From Rebecca billardiae RCC1528 (taxonomy: Eukaryota > Haptophyta): DNA of 64,000 nt. The position numbers and the translations under genes are program-made. Shown here piece after piece: positions 23,316 to 33,441 of this stretch. Every line of letters starts with the position of its first letter. Within the stretch, counting starts at the first letter, position 1. The DNA is taken from contig OZ251236.1 in the NCBI GenBank assembly GCA_965240325.2, positions 1,612,001 to 1,676,000 on the forward strand, read 5' to 3'. The notes under the pieces are model-generated. The model searched no databases. It had not been told where the DNA came from and saw nothing but the letters and a program-made list of their open reading frames with translations.

Positions 23316-24500
23316 CCAAGGGAGTCAAGGGTGCCCGCGCCCCAGTGGCGCGCTCGGCGGATGTTGAGACCAAGGGAGGTCCGGGCCGGGAGCTCCCAGC
23401 GAGCGGCCAGCGCGACATCACCTCAAGGTTTTTCCTGAGCGCCGGGCGGCAGCGGCGGCGAGGGCGGTGCTCCGCTGGCGGGGCGCGCACGGGGCACGGC
23501 GCTGCGGGCGCGGATGTGTCCGCAGAGCCGGCGCGTGCGGACGGGCTGTTGCGGGAGAGCATCTGGCGCCCTCCTGCGCCGCGCGCATTGCGCCACGCCT
23601 CTTTCGCCTTGACTCAGGGCAGCGCGCACATGCGCGCCGCGTCAAGGCCAGCCTTGCCGCACCGCAGCCGACCGCGCGCGCGCCGTGCGCGGCGTGGTCG
23701 GGAAGGAACGGGCGTGGCTGCCGGGCGAGATGGCGACATCACGTGCGCACGCCATGCCGCCCCGCCACGCCTTGACGAGCGTGTCGCCGGTCCGTTTGCA
23801 CGCCTCTTCGAGTTGTCTCAAATGGTCTGCACGGCCTCGCGGTCGCGACCCTTGTCGGGACGATCATTGAGACACAGAACAGTGCCAGACGGGCACGCGG
23901 ACTACTCTTACATGAATGTCCATCACCACGTGGCCATGTAGAAGTGCTGGGTGCGACGCTTTCCTCGCGCTGATGCACTTTCATCATCTTTTTCGAGCTC
24001 AGGTCTGGCTTCAGGCACGGCAAGAAATCAGCACTCGTCAACAGCTGTGCGGATCCGTTATCGCGCCCTTTCGCGGCGCCGCGGGACGACATGGCGTGCG
24101 CACGTGATGTCGCCATCTCGCCCGGCAGCCGCGCCCGTTCCTTCCCGACCACGCCGCGCACGGCGCGCGTGCGGTCGGCTGCGGCGCGGCAAGGCTGGCC
24201 TTGACGCGGCGCGCGTGTGCGCGCTGCCCTGAGTCAAGGCGAAAGAGGCGTGGCGCAATGCGCGCGGCGCAGGAGGGCGCCAGATGCTCTCCCGCAACAG
24301 CCCGTCCGCACGCGCCGGCTCTGCGGACACATCCGCGCCCGCAGCGCCGTGCCCCGTGCGCGCCCCGCCAGCGGAGCACCGCCCTCGCCGCCGCTGCCGC
24401 CCGGCGCTCAGGAAAAACCTTGAGGTGATGTCGCGCTGGCCGCTCGCTGGGAGCTCCCGGCCCGGACCTCCCTTGGCGCGGGCACCCTTGACTCCCTTGG
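23316..24500. repeat. Large inverted repeat 2 (about 420-450-bp arms, about 317-bp loop)
   Basis: The left arm at 23316-23764 pairs with the right arm at 24082-24500. The left arm has an extra block of about 31 bp (around 23343-23373, containing GATGTTGAGACC) that the right arm lacks, and the match weakens at the inner edge. The outer ends read CCAAGGGAGT, similar to inverted repeat 1, and the element is flanked on both sides by CTCAA, a possible 5-bp target duplication. Only 5 bp separate it from inverted repeat 1. The right end lies 98 bp before the ATG at 24599. Confidence 0.85.
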
Positions 24501-24598
24501 CTCAACCCCGCCGCCTGCTCGGTCACACTCAACAGGCGTGGAAGGTAGTAGCAAGAAGGTGGGCCCACCACCCGCCCGCTTCGTCCAGACACCGCGCC

Positions 24599-25609
24599 AT
24601 GCGGCTCTCCGCCGCGCTTCTCGCGCTGCCGGCGCTCGCCGCCGCGCAGGAGCAGTACGCCATCCAGACGATCTTCGACATCGGCGAGCTTCAGACCCCG
24701 GCGGCTGCGTTCCTCGTCGACGAGATGCCTCAGCAGCGCTCGGGCTGCCTGCACAGCCAGTTCGCATCGCTCTCGGCCGCGGTGGACGACATGGTTACGT
24801 CGCTCTTCGCGACGCCCATCTTCTTCATGGAGGAGGCGCGCCCCTCGGCGCACCCGTGCGAGTCGGAGATGCGCGCCACCGGCTGCGACGACGCCTTCTG
24901 CCTCAAGCAGCACCCCGACAGCCTCGGCGACGCGTGCGTCCTCCTGCTGCTCAGCGACATGCTCGACGAGCAGGAGGGTGCGTTCGGCATGCAGGTCTCG
25001 GCTGAGCCCGTCTTCGTGCTCGAGCCCGTCGAGTTCGAGCTCACCTTCTCTCAGGCCGAGCCGCGCGACCAGCCGATGCTGCTCGGCGCGGACGGGCACG
25101 GCCAGCTTGGCTTCATGCGCGCCGCCGCCGACGAGAACTCGGCCGATGCCGACGCCGCCTTCGGCGAGCTGCTGCATGCGATCCACGACGTGATGGGCGA
25201 GGATGGTGGCATGCCGCCGATGATGATGATGGAGCGCGACGGCCCGCCCCACATGATGCACATGCACGCCGAGCCCTCCCACCACCACCAGGCGCATGGC
25301 GCGCAGGAGCGCCCCCTGCAGCAGCACGTGCGCGTCAGCCGCGAGCACGACTTCGCGGAGCCGCTGTGGACGAGCGCGGCGACGCCGACCGAGGCGCACG
25401 CCGCGCACAGCTCCTTCGTGGGCATGCTGCTCATCTTCGTCGCCGCGTGCTGCCTCGTGCGCGCGTGCATCGGCACTCGCGCGGTCGGCCCGTCCGAGCC
25501 GCCGACCGTGGTCATCCTCGAGCCGCTGCAGTCCGGCGCTGTGCCGCCGGTGTACTCGCAGCACGCGCCCGCCGAGCCCAAGCCGGTCTCGGACATCAAG
25601 ATGCTGTGA
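24599..25609 (+). CDS. Secretory single-pass membrane protein with Met/His-rich segment
   Basis: 336 residues, single exon. The ATG at 24599 opens a short signal peptide (about residues 1-17, ending ALAAAQ). The luminal or extracellular part has a Cys cluster at about residues 87-118 (PCESEM...GCDDAFC...GDAC) with a spacing loosely like GLG1-type Cys-rich repeats. An acidic segment follows, then a Met/His-rich stretch at about residues 204-235 (PPMMMM, HMMHMH, HHH). One membrane segment lies at about 271-292 (MLLIFVAACCLV), and a short Pro-rich tail follows. Met/His clusters of this type bind copper in CTR transporter N-termini, but the rest is not CTR-like. Specific function is unknown. Two large hairpins sit immediately upstream. 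Confidence 0.7.
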   Translation: MRLSAALLALPALAAAQEQYAIQTIFDIGELQTPAAAFLVDEMPQQRSGCLHSQFASLSAAVDDMVTSLFATPIFFMEEARPSAHPCESEMRATGCDDAFCLKQHPDSLGDACVLLLLSDMLDEQEGAFGMQVSAEPVFVLEPVEFELTFSQAEPRDQPMLLGADGHGQLGFMRAAADENSADADAAFGELLHAIHDVMGEDGGMPPMMMMERDGPPHMMHMHAEPSHHHQAHGAQERPLQQHVRVSREHDFAEPLWTSAATPTEAHAAHSSFVGMLLIFVAACCLVRACIGTRAVGPSEPPTVVILEPLQSGAVPPVYSQHAPAEPKPVSDIKML

Positions 25610-26185
25610 AGTGTCCACGCACATACCCGCCGCCGGGGCTGTCTCCCGTCGAGCCGCACATCCCAACCCGTGTGCGCATGAGCCGCACTGTCTGCGCAGG
25701 CGGCAGGTCTCGCGTGCGCGCGCTGTCCTGTGTTTGAGCCTGTCTGCGCTCGAGCCCCACGGCCGCCAACTGCGCGCAGCGCAGGGCTCCTCGGCCGACG
25801 ACGTGGTCTGGAGATTGGTTCGAAGGCGCGCACCTGCTCTGGAATGGCCCGGCCGGCGCTGAGTGGCGTGGGAGGAGGCCCTGCGGCTCCGCTGCCGAGG
25901 GGCACAATGACAATGACTCTACTCGGAGTCGAGGCACGGACCGTAGCCCGCGTAGGCAACCCGGGGCACCGGTGCCTGACCCGGTGCACGGGCCTCGCAC
26001 TCGCCGACGGCCCCGCGCCAGAAGCCACCGCGTCACAGGGCTCACAGAGTCTGAAGCCGAGTCATTCTGACGGTGACGACCGTCTGGCTGATGCCGCTGC
26101 ACTGGCAGTGGCAACAGTATACTCTCCCGTCTCCGAGTCCGACTCCGAACTTAGTTAGGCTGCAGACGAGTGCCGACTAACTGCT
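25610..26185. other. Intergenic, no gene seen
   Basis: This is a GC-rich spacer downstream of the Met/His-rich gene. The open frames are short and featureless. It ends at the first inverted-repeat element. Confidence 0.5.
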
Positions 26186-26705
26186 ACAGGCAATCGCGGG
26201 CAATAAGAAGTCAGAGATCTCACGGCTAGCCTCGGTTTCTTAGCCGTTCGGTAGCCCGAGCGCCTACGGAGTCTCAGTTTCTTAGCTAGGTCCGCCCGCC
26301 GCGCAGGCGCGGGGGGCGCAGGGCGGGGCAGAGCCCCCCGGCGCTGCCGTCTTTAGGCCCGGCCGGCGAGGCCGAAGAAAATTTTGGGCCTTTTTGGAGC
26401 AAATCTGGCAGCATGATGTTGCATGGATGCTGCGGTGCACTGGCCAGGAGTCAGTCATCAGGAGAAGTCGGGACTTGGCCTGTACTCGTAGTCGGGCCGC
26501 GCGCCGCGTCCCCGACGGGCCGACTGCGCCTCGCCCTCGTCGGCGGACCACTCGTCAGCCGGGACGACGTAGTCCCGGTTTCTTAGTGTGACTATGCGTA
26601 TAGCGAACCAGCCAATCGCTATAGTCTCAGTTTCTAGGCCAGATCCGCAGATAGCAAGCCCCAGTTTCTTAACGTGACAGCTCCTTATTGCCCGCGATTG
26701 CCTGT
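26186..26705. mobile_element. 520-bp MITE-like inverted-repeat element, copy 1
   Basis: The element starts with ACAGGCAATCGCGGGCAATA and ends with the reverse complement, giving terminal inverted repeats of at least 18-22 bp. It carries several internal motifs of the form (C/G)GTTTCTTAG or CAGTTTCTTAG. It has no coding capacity. Two more copies lie at 27178-27693 and 61993-62541. TA flanks the CAGG...CCTG core on both sides in this copy, but not clearly in the others. Confidence 0.85.
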
Positions 26706-27177
26706 ACGCGTAACACGGTTCATCGGATTTAATATTTTAATAGTGATTAAGCCGCGGTCAACAACCGAGTATTAACTGAACATCGTCATCGGCGGCTGAG
26801 ACTATCATAATCGATATCACTATATATATATATGATACATGCATGGTCCTTTATTATAATATTTAACGGCGTGGACAGCATCGGACAACAATTGAACAAG
26901 CGTCAGGCTCACAGAGTGCCGCAACAGACACTCATACGCCGATACGGAATGCGTCTGCGCCTTGCTTCCGTCCAGGTCAACTACGGGCAGACAGTGGCGC
27001 CACCCGCACGGCCCTGCCCCCCTACGGGAGCGGGGCCGGGGTGGAGCACCGCCTCGGCCTGGGGCACGCGGCGGCGACGGCAGATGCCGCCGCTGCCGAG
27101 CGCCTTCCCGAGCACTACTACATGGTCCGATGAACTAGCAGCTGGCGGTTTCACGCGGTAGTGACTAGTGAACTCGT
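26706..27177. other. AT-rich spacer between two inverted-repeat elements
   Basis: 472 bp with a short (TA)n run near 26821-26832. A short frame at 26832-27161 has no recognisable feature and no supporting context. Confidence 0.4.
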
Positions 27178-27693
27178 ACAGGCAATCGCGGGCAATAAGA
27201 AGTCAGAGATCTCACGGCTAGCCTCGGTTTCTTAGCCGTCCGGTAGCCCGAGCGCCTACGGAGTCTCAGTTTCTTAGCTAGGTCCGCCCGCCGCGCAGGC
27301 GCGGGGGGCGCAGGGGGGCAGAGCCCCCCGCTGAGTCTTTAGGCCCGGCCGGCGAGGCCGAAGAAAATTTTGGGCCTTTTTGGAGCAAATCTGGCATGAT
27401 GTTGCATGGATGCTGCGGTGCACTGGCCAGGAGTCAGTCATCAGGAGAAGTCGGGACTTGGCCTGTACTCGTAGTCGGGCCGCGCGCCGCGTCCCCGACG
27501 GGCCGACTGCGCCTCGCCCTCGTCGGTGGACCACTCGTCAGCCGGGACGACGTAGTCCCGGTTTCTTAGTGTGACTATGCGTATAGCGAACCAGCCAATC
27601 GCTATAGTCTCAGTTTCTAGGCCAGATCCGCAGATAGCAAGCCCCATCAGTTTCTTAACGTGACAGCTCCTTATATTGCCCGCGATTGCCTGT
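27178..27693. mobile_element. MITE-like inverted-repeat element, copy 2
   Basis: This copy is nearly identical to copy 1 in the same orientation, 516 bp long, with the same terminal inverted repeats and small indels around the GC-rich centre (27300-27350) and near the 3' end (CATCAG, TATA insertions). It lies 473 bp after the end of copy 1. Confidence 0.85.
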
Positions 27694-28055
27694 CATAGTG
27701 TACTCAGCCGACTAGACCTTACATGAGTGGCCGCCATGTACGATTACTATATACAGACTGTCATTATATATATAGCAATTCTGTCGCGTCAATAAGTCAT
27801 TGAGACCGAGTGATATACTGACGATAGGCGGGCGGCCGCCGGTGGCGGACCGTCACTCACGTCAATCTGCGGAGACGGTCCGAGTCGGGCACGACCGCGC
27901 GCGTAGTCGCCGCCATGATACACGCGTCGACCGGGCGCCGTCGATGCGACGCCGTAGCGGCAGCGTCGGCCGTGATACGCCCGAAGCAGTTAGCAGAGAG
28001 TACTCGGTACGGCGGCGCATCAATGCTGGCACGAGGACGAGGGAGGGCGGCGCTG
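27694..28055. other. Spacer downstream of the minus-strand sulfotransferase gene
   Basis: About 360 bp with a TATA-rich patch at 27764-27776 followed by GC-rich sequence. No gene is seen. It probably includes the 3' UTR of the minus-strand gene that ends at 28056. Confidence 0.4.
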
Positions 28056-29891
28056 TCACGGGCTATAGGTATGCCCGATGAAGATATCGGGGGTGAAGGT
28101 GGCGCCACGCAGCCCAAGCTGAGAGTACACGTACTGCATGTACGCTCCTTGCAGCAGCACAAGTGCCTCGTAGGACACGACGACCACCTCGGCCGGAGCA
28201 GCCAGGCGTGCGAGCGCGTGGGCGAGCAGCTCCTTCGCGTGATCCATCTCGAGCTGCGCCGTCTCCGGGTCGTCGCAGTGCGGCTTCCTCGCGGGCTCGG
28301 AGCTGTTTGCTCCCACGCGCCGCAGCTTGCCACTCATCGCTGCGCCCTCGTCGCGCATCACGAGCACAGCCGTCACGTTTGCTCCGGGCCACCGCGCCTG
28401 CAACACTCGCACGTGCGACGTGACGTTCACAAACATGCGACTGAGCGACGGCAGGCTGCCGTCCGGCTCTGCGCGCAGCGCGTCGATTGTTGGCGCGAGC
28501 ACACGGGCGCCCCGCCGACAAGCCCCTCTCCAAGGGAGAGAGATGTGCTGCACGAGCGTGCGCCCATCAGAAACCATCGCTTGCCCATCCCACTCGTCGA
28601 AGCCCACCACGCCGGCCGCCTGCGCGAGCGTGCGCGCGACGAGCTTGGTGCCACTGCTCTCAGAGCCGAAGACCGAGAAGACTCGAACGGGCTCGAGCTC
28701 GGCCCGCTGGCGCTTGAAAGGCTGCACCACCCACACCAGCTTCCAGAAGGCGTGCCCTGCGAGCGTGCCGGACGTGCCCCGAATCCACGCCCAATCGTCC
28801 TGTGGCTTCGTGCTGGCACCGGCGGGCGGCCGTGCTGCCCGCAGCGGCGGCCGGGTGGCATATTGGCGCAGGCCGCGAGCGCTTGACGCGCGCGCCTGCG
28901 GCGCCTGCCCGCAGTCAAAGAGTGGCGCGTCGACCACATGAATCGCATACGCGGTGAGGTTGCGCGGCAGGTTCTCCTCCGCGCCTGCGCCCTCCAGCCC
29001 CATCCCGTGCTGATGGCGCCGTGAGTGCACCGCCAGCGACGGCAATCGGCCCACGGTGACGAGCGCGAGGCATTGCACGCCGCGGCGCGCGAGGTGGAAG
29101 GTGTGCGCTGTCTCGCTGTGGAACGGCTTTGGGTCGGGATCAGGGTGCCGCCACGGGCACGCGTCCAGCCCGTCGTACCCGCAGCCGCACTCCGTCTCGT
29201 GCCTCCAGTGCCGGGGTCCGTCCCAGCCTGAATCCGCGCAGCCCTTGCGCGGGCGCGCGCGCTGCTCGTAGCTGGCCACATCCCCCGGGGGCAGCACATG
29301 GCGCCAGCTCCTGGCGGCGCCGATCCCTGGGCAGCTGTCCGCTGACAGCGGCCAGCCCAAGTACACGCCGCACGTCTCCGCGAACATGTCCCCGTACGCG
29401 GCGCGGAAGCTGTCGGCTCGGGCTGCGAATGCGCGATCGGACCACGCGAGCACGACCGCCGTGTCGGGCGTGCGATGGCCGAGCCAGAGCGCGAGCTGCT
29501 CAGGCCGCGGCGGCGGCGACTGCAGGTCCACGCGCCAGCGTACGACGAAGTCAAACACATCGAGTGCAAAGTGGCGCAGCGCCAGGTCGAGGAAGAACCA
29601 CTGCAGCGCACTCGTTGGACACGCCGCGAGCACGCCGCTCTGTAGAGCGGTAGGCGCGACGAGCACGACCCGCTCGCGGCGTTGAGCCAGCTTTTGCGCG
29701 ACGAACACTTCGGCCGCGTACGTGGCGACGTGCGGGTTCATGCCCTCGAGCGCCGCACGCGCCTGAGTCAGGTGCTCCTCGGATGCGATCTGTAGCGAGC
29801 CAGTGAGGAGCGTGGCGACAGAGAGGGACGGCTGCGCGGTGCTGCCCAGCGCGCAAGCGAGCGCCAGCACGAGACATGCAGTGGAGCACAT
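28056..29891 (-). CDS. Secretory sulfotransferase-like protein
   Basis: 611 residues from the ATG at 29891, chosen because it opens a signal peptide (CLVLALACALGSTAQ). The frame is open further upstream but runs into a dispersed repeat without an ATG. The C-terminal third has a sulfotransferase-type PAPS-binding loop at about residues 402-415 (VFGSESSGTK) and a downstream helix-rich segment with MRDEGAAMSG and LARLAAPAEVVVVSYEAL, as in Golgi carbohydrate sulfotransferases. The N-terminal two thirds (about 30-370) is a Cys/Trp/His-rich luminal region resembling uncharacterised glycan-modifying proteins, with short motifs such as VVRWRVDL and SDRAFAARADSFRAAYG. A role in sulfating surface or scale polysaccharide is inferred. 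It is a single exon. Confidence 0.6.
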   Translation of the reverse strand: MCSTACLVLALACALGSTAQPSLSVATLLTGSLQIASEEHLTQARAALEGMNPHVATYAAEVFVAQKLAQRRERVVLVAPTALQSGVLAACPTSALQWFFLDLALRHFALDVFDFVVRWRVDLQSPPPRPEQLALWLGHRTPDTAVVLAWSDRAFAARADSFRAAYGDMFAETCGVYLGWPLSADSCPGIGAARSWRHVLPPGDVASYEQRARPRKGCADSGWDGPRHWRHETECGCGYDGLDACPWRHPDPDPKPFHSETAHTFHLARRGVQCLALVTVGRLPSLAVHSRRHQHGMGLEGAGAEENLPRNLTAYAIHVVDAPLFDCGQAPQARASSARGLRQYATRPPLRAARPPAGASTKPQDDWAWIRGTSGTLAGHAFWKLVWVVQPFKRQRAELEPVRVFSVFGSESSGTKLVARTLAQAAGVVGFDEWDGQAMVSDGRTLVQHISLPWRGACRRGARVLAPTIDALRAEPDGSLPSLSRMFVNVTSHVRVLQARWPGANVTAVLVMRDEGAAMSGKLRRVGANSSEPARKPHCDDPETAQLEMDHAKELLAHALARLAAPAEVVVVSYEALVLLQGAYMQYVYSQLGLRGATFTPDIFIGHTYSP

Positions 29892-29956
29892 TGGTGGGCT
29901 CGGGCAAGCGCGCCGGGCGGGGCCGGCGGGACGGCCATGCGCCGCTGGACGACTGC

Positions 29957-30071
29957 TACAGTTTACTAAGAATAAGAGACGCACGACACAGCTAACCCGA
30001 CTGTCAATCTCGCCTGCCTGAGCTGTACATGTGCGTCGCTTATTCTTATTATATAAAATTAGTAAACTGTA
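29957..30071. repeat. Dispersed TACAGTTTACTA element as an inverted pair (hairpin)
   Basis: The forward copy at 29957-29993 (TACAGTTTACTAAGAATAAG and onward) is followed by a reverse-complement copy at about 30006-30071 ending in TAGTAAACTGTA. The pair forms an imperfect palindrome. The forward copy has lost the CAGGCAGGCGAG part and the reverse copy has TA-rich insertions. It lies 66 bp upstream of the ATG at 29891. Confidence 0.75.
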
Positions 30072-30125
30072 CAGTTGACTATGTTTTACTATGTTTTAAC
30101 GTGCATACACTTGGTTAAGGCGTGA
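30070..30125 (+). repeat. Second dispersed element type (TGTTTTAACGTGC...), copy 1
   Basis: It starts TACAGTTGACTATG, with an internal duplication of ACTATGTTTT, then AACGTGCATACACTTGG and TTAAGGCGTGAT. It shares its first bases with the other element type, and abuts the inverted pair back to back around a TGTACA palindrome. Related copies lie at 47126-47170 and 49886-49925. Confidence 0.7.
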
Positions 30126-30461
30126 TTGAAAGGGTGTCGCGCGCCCACAGTGAAATCTATAATATATGATGATGAATATATACTACTCGTCCGGAATCTT
30201 ATTCATCGTAGTAGTCACTACACTGAGTACAGTATCACAGTGCTCACTCAGCCCGAATCCGCGTCGGCGGCGCCCAGTCATTCAGTCGTCGTCCGATCGG
30301 CGTAGCCGCTATTACAGAGTACGTAAAGTACTCTGCATGTTACTACTACTACTACTGATTTAAACAGTGCGACTTGGCATCTGATGTGATCTGTAGTGAC
30401 ATATCGGTCATGCGATGATGCTCCATCCGGGCTGTCGACGCCGCGCGCGCACTGGCGCGAG

Positions 30462-33154
30462 CTATGCGCCGCCGTCGAGGTAGCGCTTGCACACGTACCG
30501 CGCCTCCCAGTCGTGGCACGGGTGGTCGACCCAGGTGCCCGTCTGCACGACCGCGCAGTCGATGTGCGGGTAGCCCACGAAGACGCGGTTGTCCGGGTGG
30601 CCGCGCCGCCAGCGGCGGTACGCGCTGCCCTTGAGCCGCGCGTCCGCCCACTCCCACCCGCCCGCGGGCTCCTCCGCGCCCGGGCTCTGGAACAGCCCGA
30701 TCAGGACCTGGCCCACGAAGAAGCCAGCGAGGCACTCGTGCAGCTTGTGCTCGGCCTCGTCGCCGATCGAGGAGAGGAACGCGCCGTCGTGCGCGGCGCA
30801 CGCCGCGGCGGCGTCGCCCGCGACGAGCGGCGGCCCGCGCGCCGCCGTGTTGTCGCCGAGCAGCGCGTACGCCGCGCGCCCGCCGCGGCCCTCGTACACG
30901 TGCCAGCCGCGCTCGTCGCGCGGCAGCGCGTCGAGGAAGCGCGCGCACGCGCGGCACGCGCGCTGGCCGCGCGCGGTGAGGCCGAGGCACGCCGCGACGA
31001 GCAGCACGCTCCACAGGGCGTACGCGGCGCACATCGCGCGCAGCCGGCGCGTGCGGGGCGCGCCCAGCTTGGACGCACCCGCCGCCGCGTGCCGCGGCGG
31101 ATGCGCCTCCTCGATGGCCGGGACGACGCGAGCGCGCCGCGGCGCCGCGGCGGACGGCGGGGGCGGGGGCGCGCCGCGCCACGTGAAGGGCACGTGGACG
31201 ACGGCATGCGCCGGCTCGAGCCCGGCGGTCACGTCGTCGGAGTCGACGGCCGGCGGCGACGGCGGCGGCACCGCCCGCGGAGGCACCTGCGGCGGCGGGC
31301 GCGGCGCCGCCGCCTCCGCGCCCGCCGACGCGACCCCGTGAGGGGTGCCGCCGCTGGCGGCGCGCTCGAGCCCGCCCTCGGGCGCGCCGCCGGCGAGCTC
31401 GGCAGTGGCGGCGCCCAGCGCGGTGCTCGCCACGCGGCGCAGCGTGCCGCGGATCGCCTCGTTGAACGCCGCGCGGTCCGAGTGGCCCGCGGTCACCTCG
31501 ACGCACGACAGCAGCCACTGCCGGTCGAGCTCCCAGAAGCACGACGTCTGCGCCACGTCGAACGCGTCGAGCGAGTCCGGGGAGAATCCGGGCAGGAGGC
31601 AGCCGTCGATGCGCCGCGCGCCGCCGCCGACGTACTCGTGCGTGACCAGCTCGACCACGCACCACAGCCGCTGCGCGAAGGTGGGGCCCAGCAGCATCAG
31701 CAGCCGCTCGCAGCCGGCAATGTACACGGGCAGACACAGGATGTCCTCGGCCGACGCGTTGCTGTTGTCGTCCGCGGGCAGCAGGCAGTGCCGGTCGATC
31801 CAGAGGGTGGGCTCGCGGCCGTTCTCGGCGAAGAATCGGTCGCGCCACGCCTGCAGCTGCGCCCACTTGTGCGCCGGGGGGTCCTGCGTCGAGTGGGTCA
31901 CAAAGGCTGACAGCGGCGGCGGCGGCGGCGGGCGGGGCGAGGGCGGCGCGGCGCGGTGGCGCGGTGCGCTTGTCAGCGTGCTTGTCAGCCCGGCGGCGCA
32001 CAGCCCCAGCCCCCGCGCGCGCAGCGGGCAGCGCGTAAGCGAGCCCTCCGCCTGCCAGTGGGGCCTCGCGCGCGCCGCGCGCGCGCGCGCGCACCATCGA
32101 TCCCGCCGAGCTCCGCCGGGATCGTGCGCGCGTACATCGCGCGCTCCGCGTCCGCGTCGGCCGCGCTGAACACCGTCGGCTCGAGCTGGTCGAAGCGCAC
32201 GGCGCGGAAGCGGCGCGTCGCGTCGCGCACGAGCTCGTCGACCTCGCAGCCGCCCATCAGCGTGCCGATCCCCGCGGCGGCGGCGACGGCGGGGCTGCGC
32301 GAGACCAGGCAGCCGAGCACGCGCTCGCGCACGCGAGGCACGAGGCACGCCGTCCCCACGACGATCAGCGCGCCGATCCGCACGAGCCACAGCTGGCCCA
32401 TCTCCTCGGCCACGGGGAAGGAGGGCCAGACGAGGTGGAGCATGATCACGTTGAAGGACTGGTTCAGCGCGAGCGCGAGGTAGGTCGCGCCGATCCCGTC
32501 CCACAGCCGCTCGAGCAGCCCGCGCATCGTCACGCGCTGCGCCGCCGCCGCCGCGTCGCCGCCGCCGCGCGGCCCGGAGGCGTGCGCGCCGGCGAGCCCC
32601 GCGAGCAGGTAGACGCCGAGCGCGCACCACACAGCGATGGGCGTGAGCCCGAGGGCGAGGAGGAACATAGTGTACACGCCGCCGCACGTCTGCGCCTGCA
32701 CCGCGCCGAAGCGCTGCAGCCCGCGGCTCAGCTGGCGGGCGCTCGCGATTAGCGGACCGGCGACGGCGATCGTGACGATGACGACGGCGATGGTCACGCG
32801 GTCGGACGGGCGCATGCCGAGGAAGAATATGGGCAGTCCGACGCTGGCGAAGGTGGCGCTGGCGTGGGTGAACAGCGTGTCCTCCACGCGCCCCACGCTC
32901 CACCAGTACCCGATCTGGAACGTGCCCGTCGCGAGCATCAGCGAGCCGATCGCGAACGGAGGGACGGACGTGCGCAGGCGGTAGCGCCGCCCCGCGCGCT
33001 TCGCCTCGAGGAGCTTGCCGCGCAAGAAGTCGAGCTGCGCGGGGCGCGACAAAGCCACCGCGAGAGCGTCGTCCGCAACCGGCGACGAGGGCATCATCGT
33101 GTGGTGGTGGGGCCCCCCTGGTGGTCTCGTACGACGACTGATACTCCTACTCAT
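30462..33154 (-). CDS. Multipass membrane protein with TIR-like domain and C-terminal C-type lectin domain
   Basis: Two exons: 33154-32095 and 31906-30462. The intron at 32094-31907 (188 bp, GTGCG...AG, phase 1) joins ...GGID to AFVTHS... to give 834 residues. A second ATG at 33097 is an alternative start. Residues 60-275 hold about six or seven hydrophobic segments. Residues 354-447 form a TIR-like domain of the algal type (FVTHSTQDPP, LWIDRHCLL, RLWCVVELVTHE). A Pro-rich linker follows, then one more membrane segment (about 644-666). A C-type lectin fold occupies 687-834, with GGWEWAD, the Cys pairs and WVDHPCHDW...YVCK. A surface glycan sensor signalling through a cytosolic TIR-like module is inferred. 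It is divergent from the related gene at 36358. Confidence 0.75.
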
Positions 33155-33245
33155 TCTATGATTCGGAACGACACAGGTAGGACGGCGCAGGTCTCCTGAC
33201 GTACTGTGCCATTTTAAAACTTATTTGCATCGATTCTCTGAGTTC

Positions 33246-33295
33246 TACAGTTTACTATGAATAAGAGACGCACACAGCTCAGGCAGGCGAGATTA
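33246..33295 (+). repeat. Dispersed TACAGTTTACTA element, 92 bp upstream of TIR-lectin gene
   Basis: It reads TACAGTTTACTATGAATAAG followed by GAGACGCACACAGCTCAGGC and AGGCGAGATTA. It is near-identical to the copies at 34551, 34747 and 47013. Confidence 0.8.
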
Positions 33296-33312
33296 TGGTA
33301 TCCATAATAAAC

Positions 33313-33441
33313 CAACGTTGAGAATCATTCGTCACCGGTTGTCGCGGGAACTGATTCGAAACTCGAAGTGGTATATTGTGAGTCAACGTTGAGAATCATT
33401 CGTCACCGGTTGTCGCGGGAACTGATTCGAAACTCGAAGTG
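33313..33441 (+). repeat. Perfect 58-bp direct repeat, 71-bp offset
   Basis: The segments 33313-33370 and 33384-33441 are identical (start CAACGTTGAGAATCATTCGT, end CGAAACTCGAAGTG). They are separated by 13 bp (GTATATTGTGAGT). This is a recent tandem duplication next to the dispersed element. Confidence 0.9.

Larger units (their letters stand above)
29892..30461. other. AT-rich spacer between two minus-strand genes, with hairpin element
   Basis: This 570-bp region provides the promoter of the sulfotransferase-like gene and the 3' flank of the TIR-lectin gene. It holds the inverted pair at 29957-30071, the related element at 30070-30125, and a small perfect hairpin CAGAGTAC/GTACTCTG at about 30315-30335. 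No gene is seen. Confidence 0.6.

Noticed and set aside
22289-23941. Protein genes inside the large inverted repeats
   Set aside because: The same translations appear on both strands because the arms are palindromic; they are Arg/Ala-rich and lack recognisable features.
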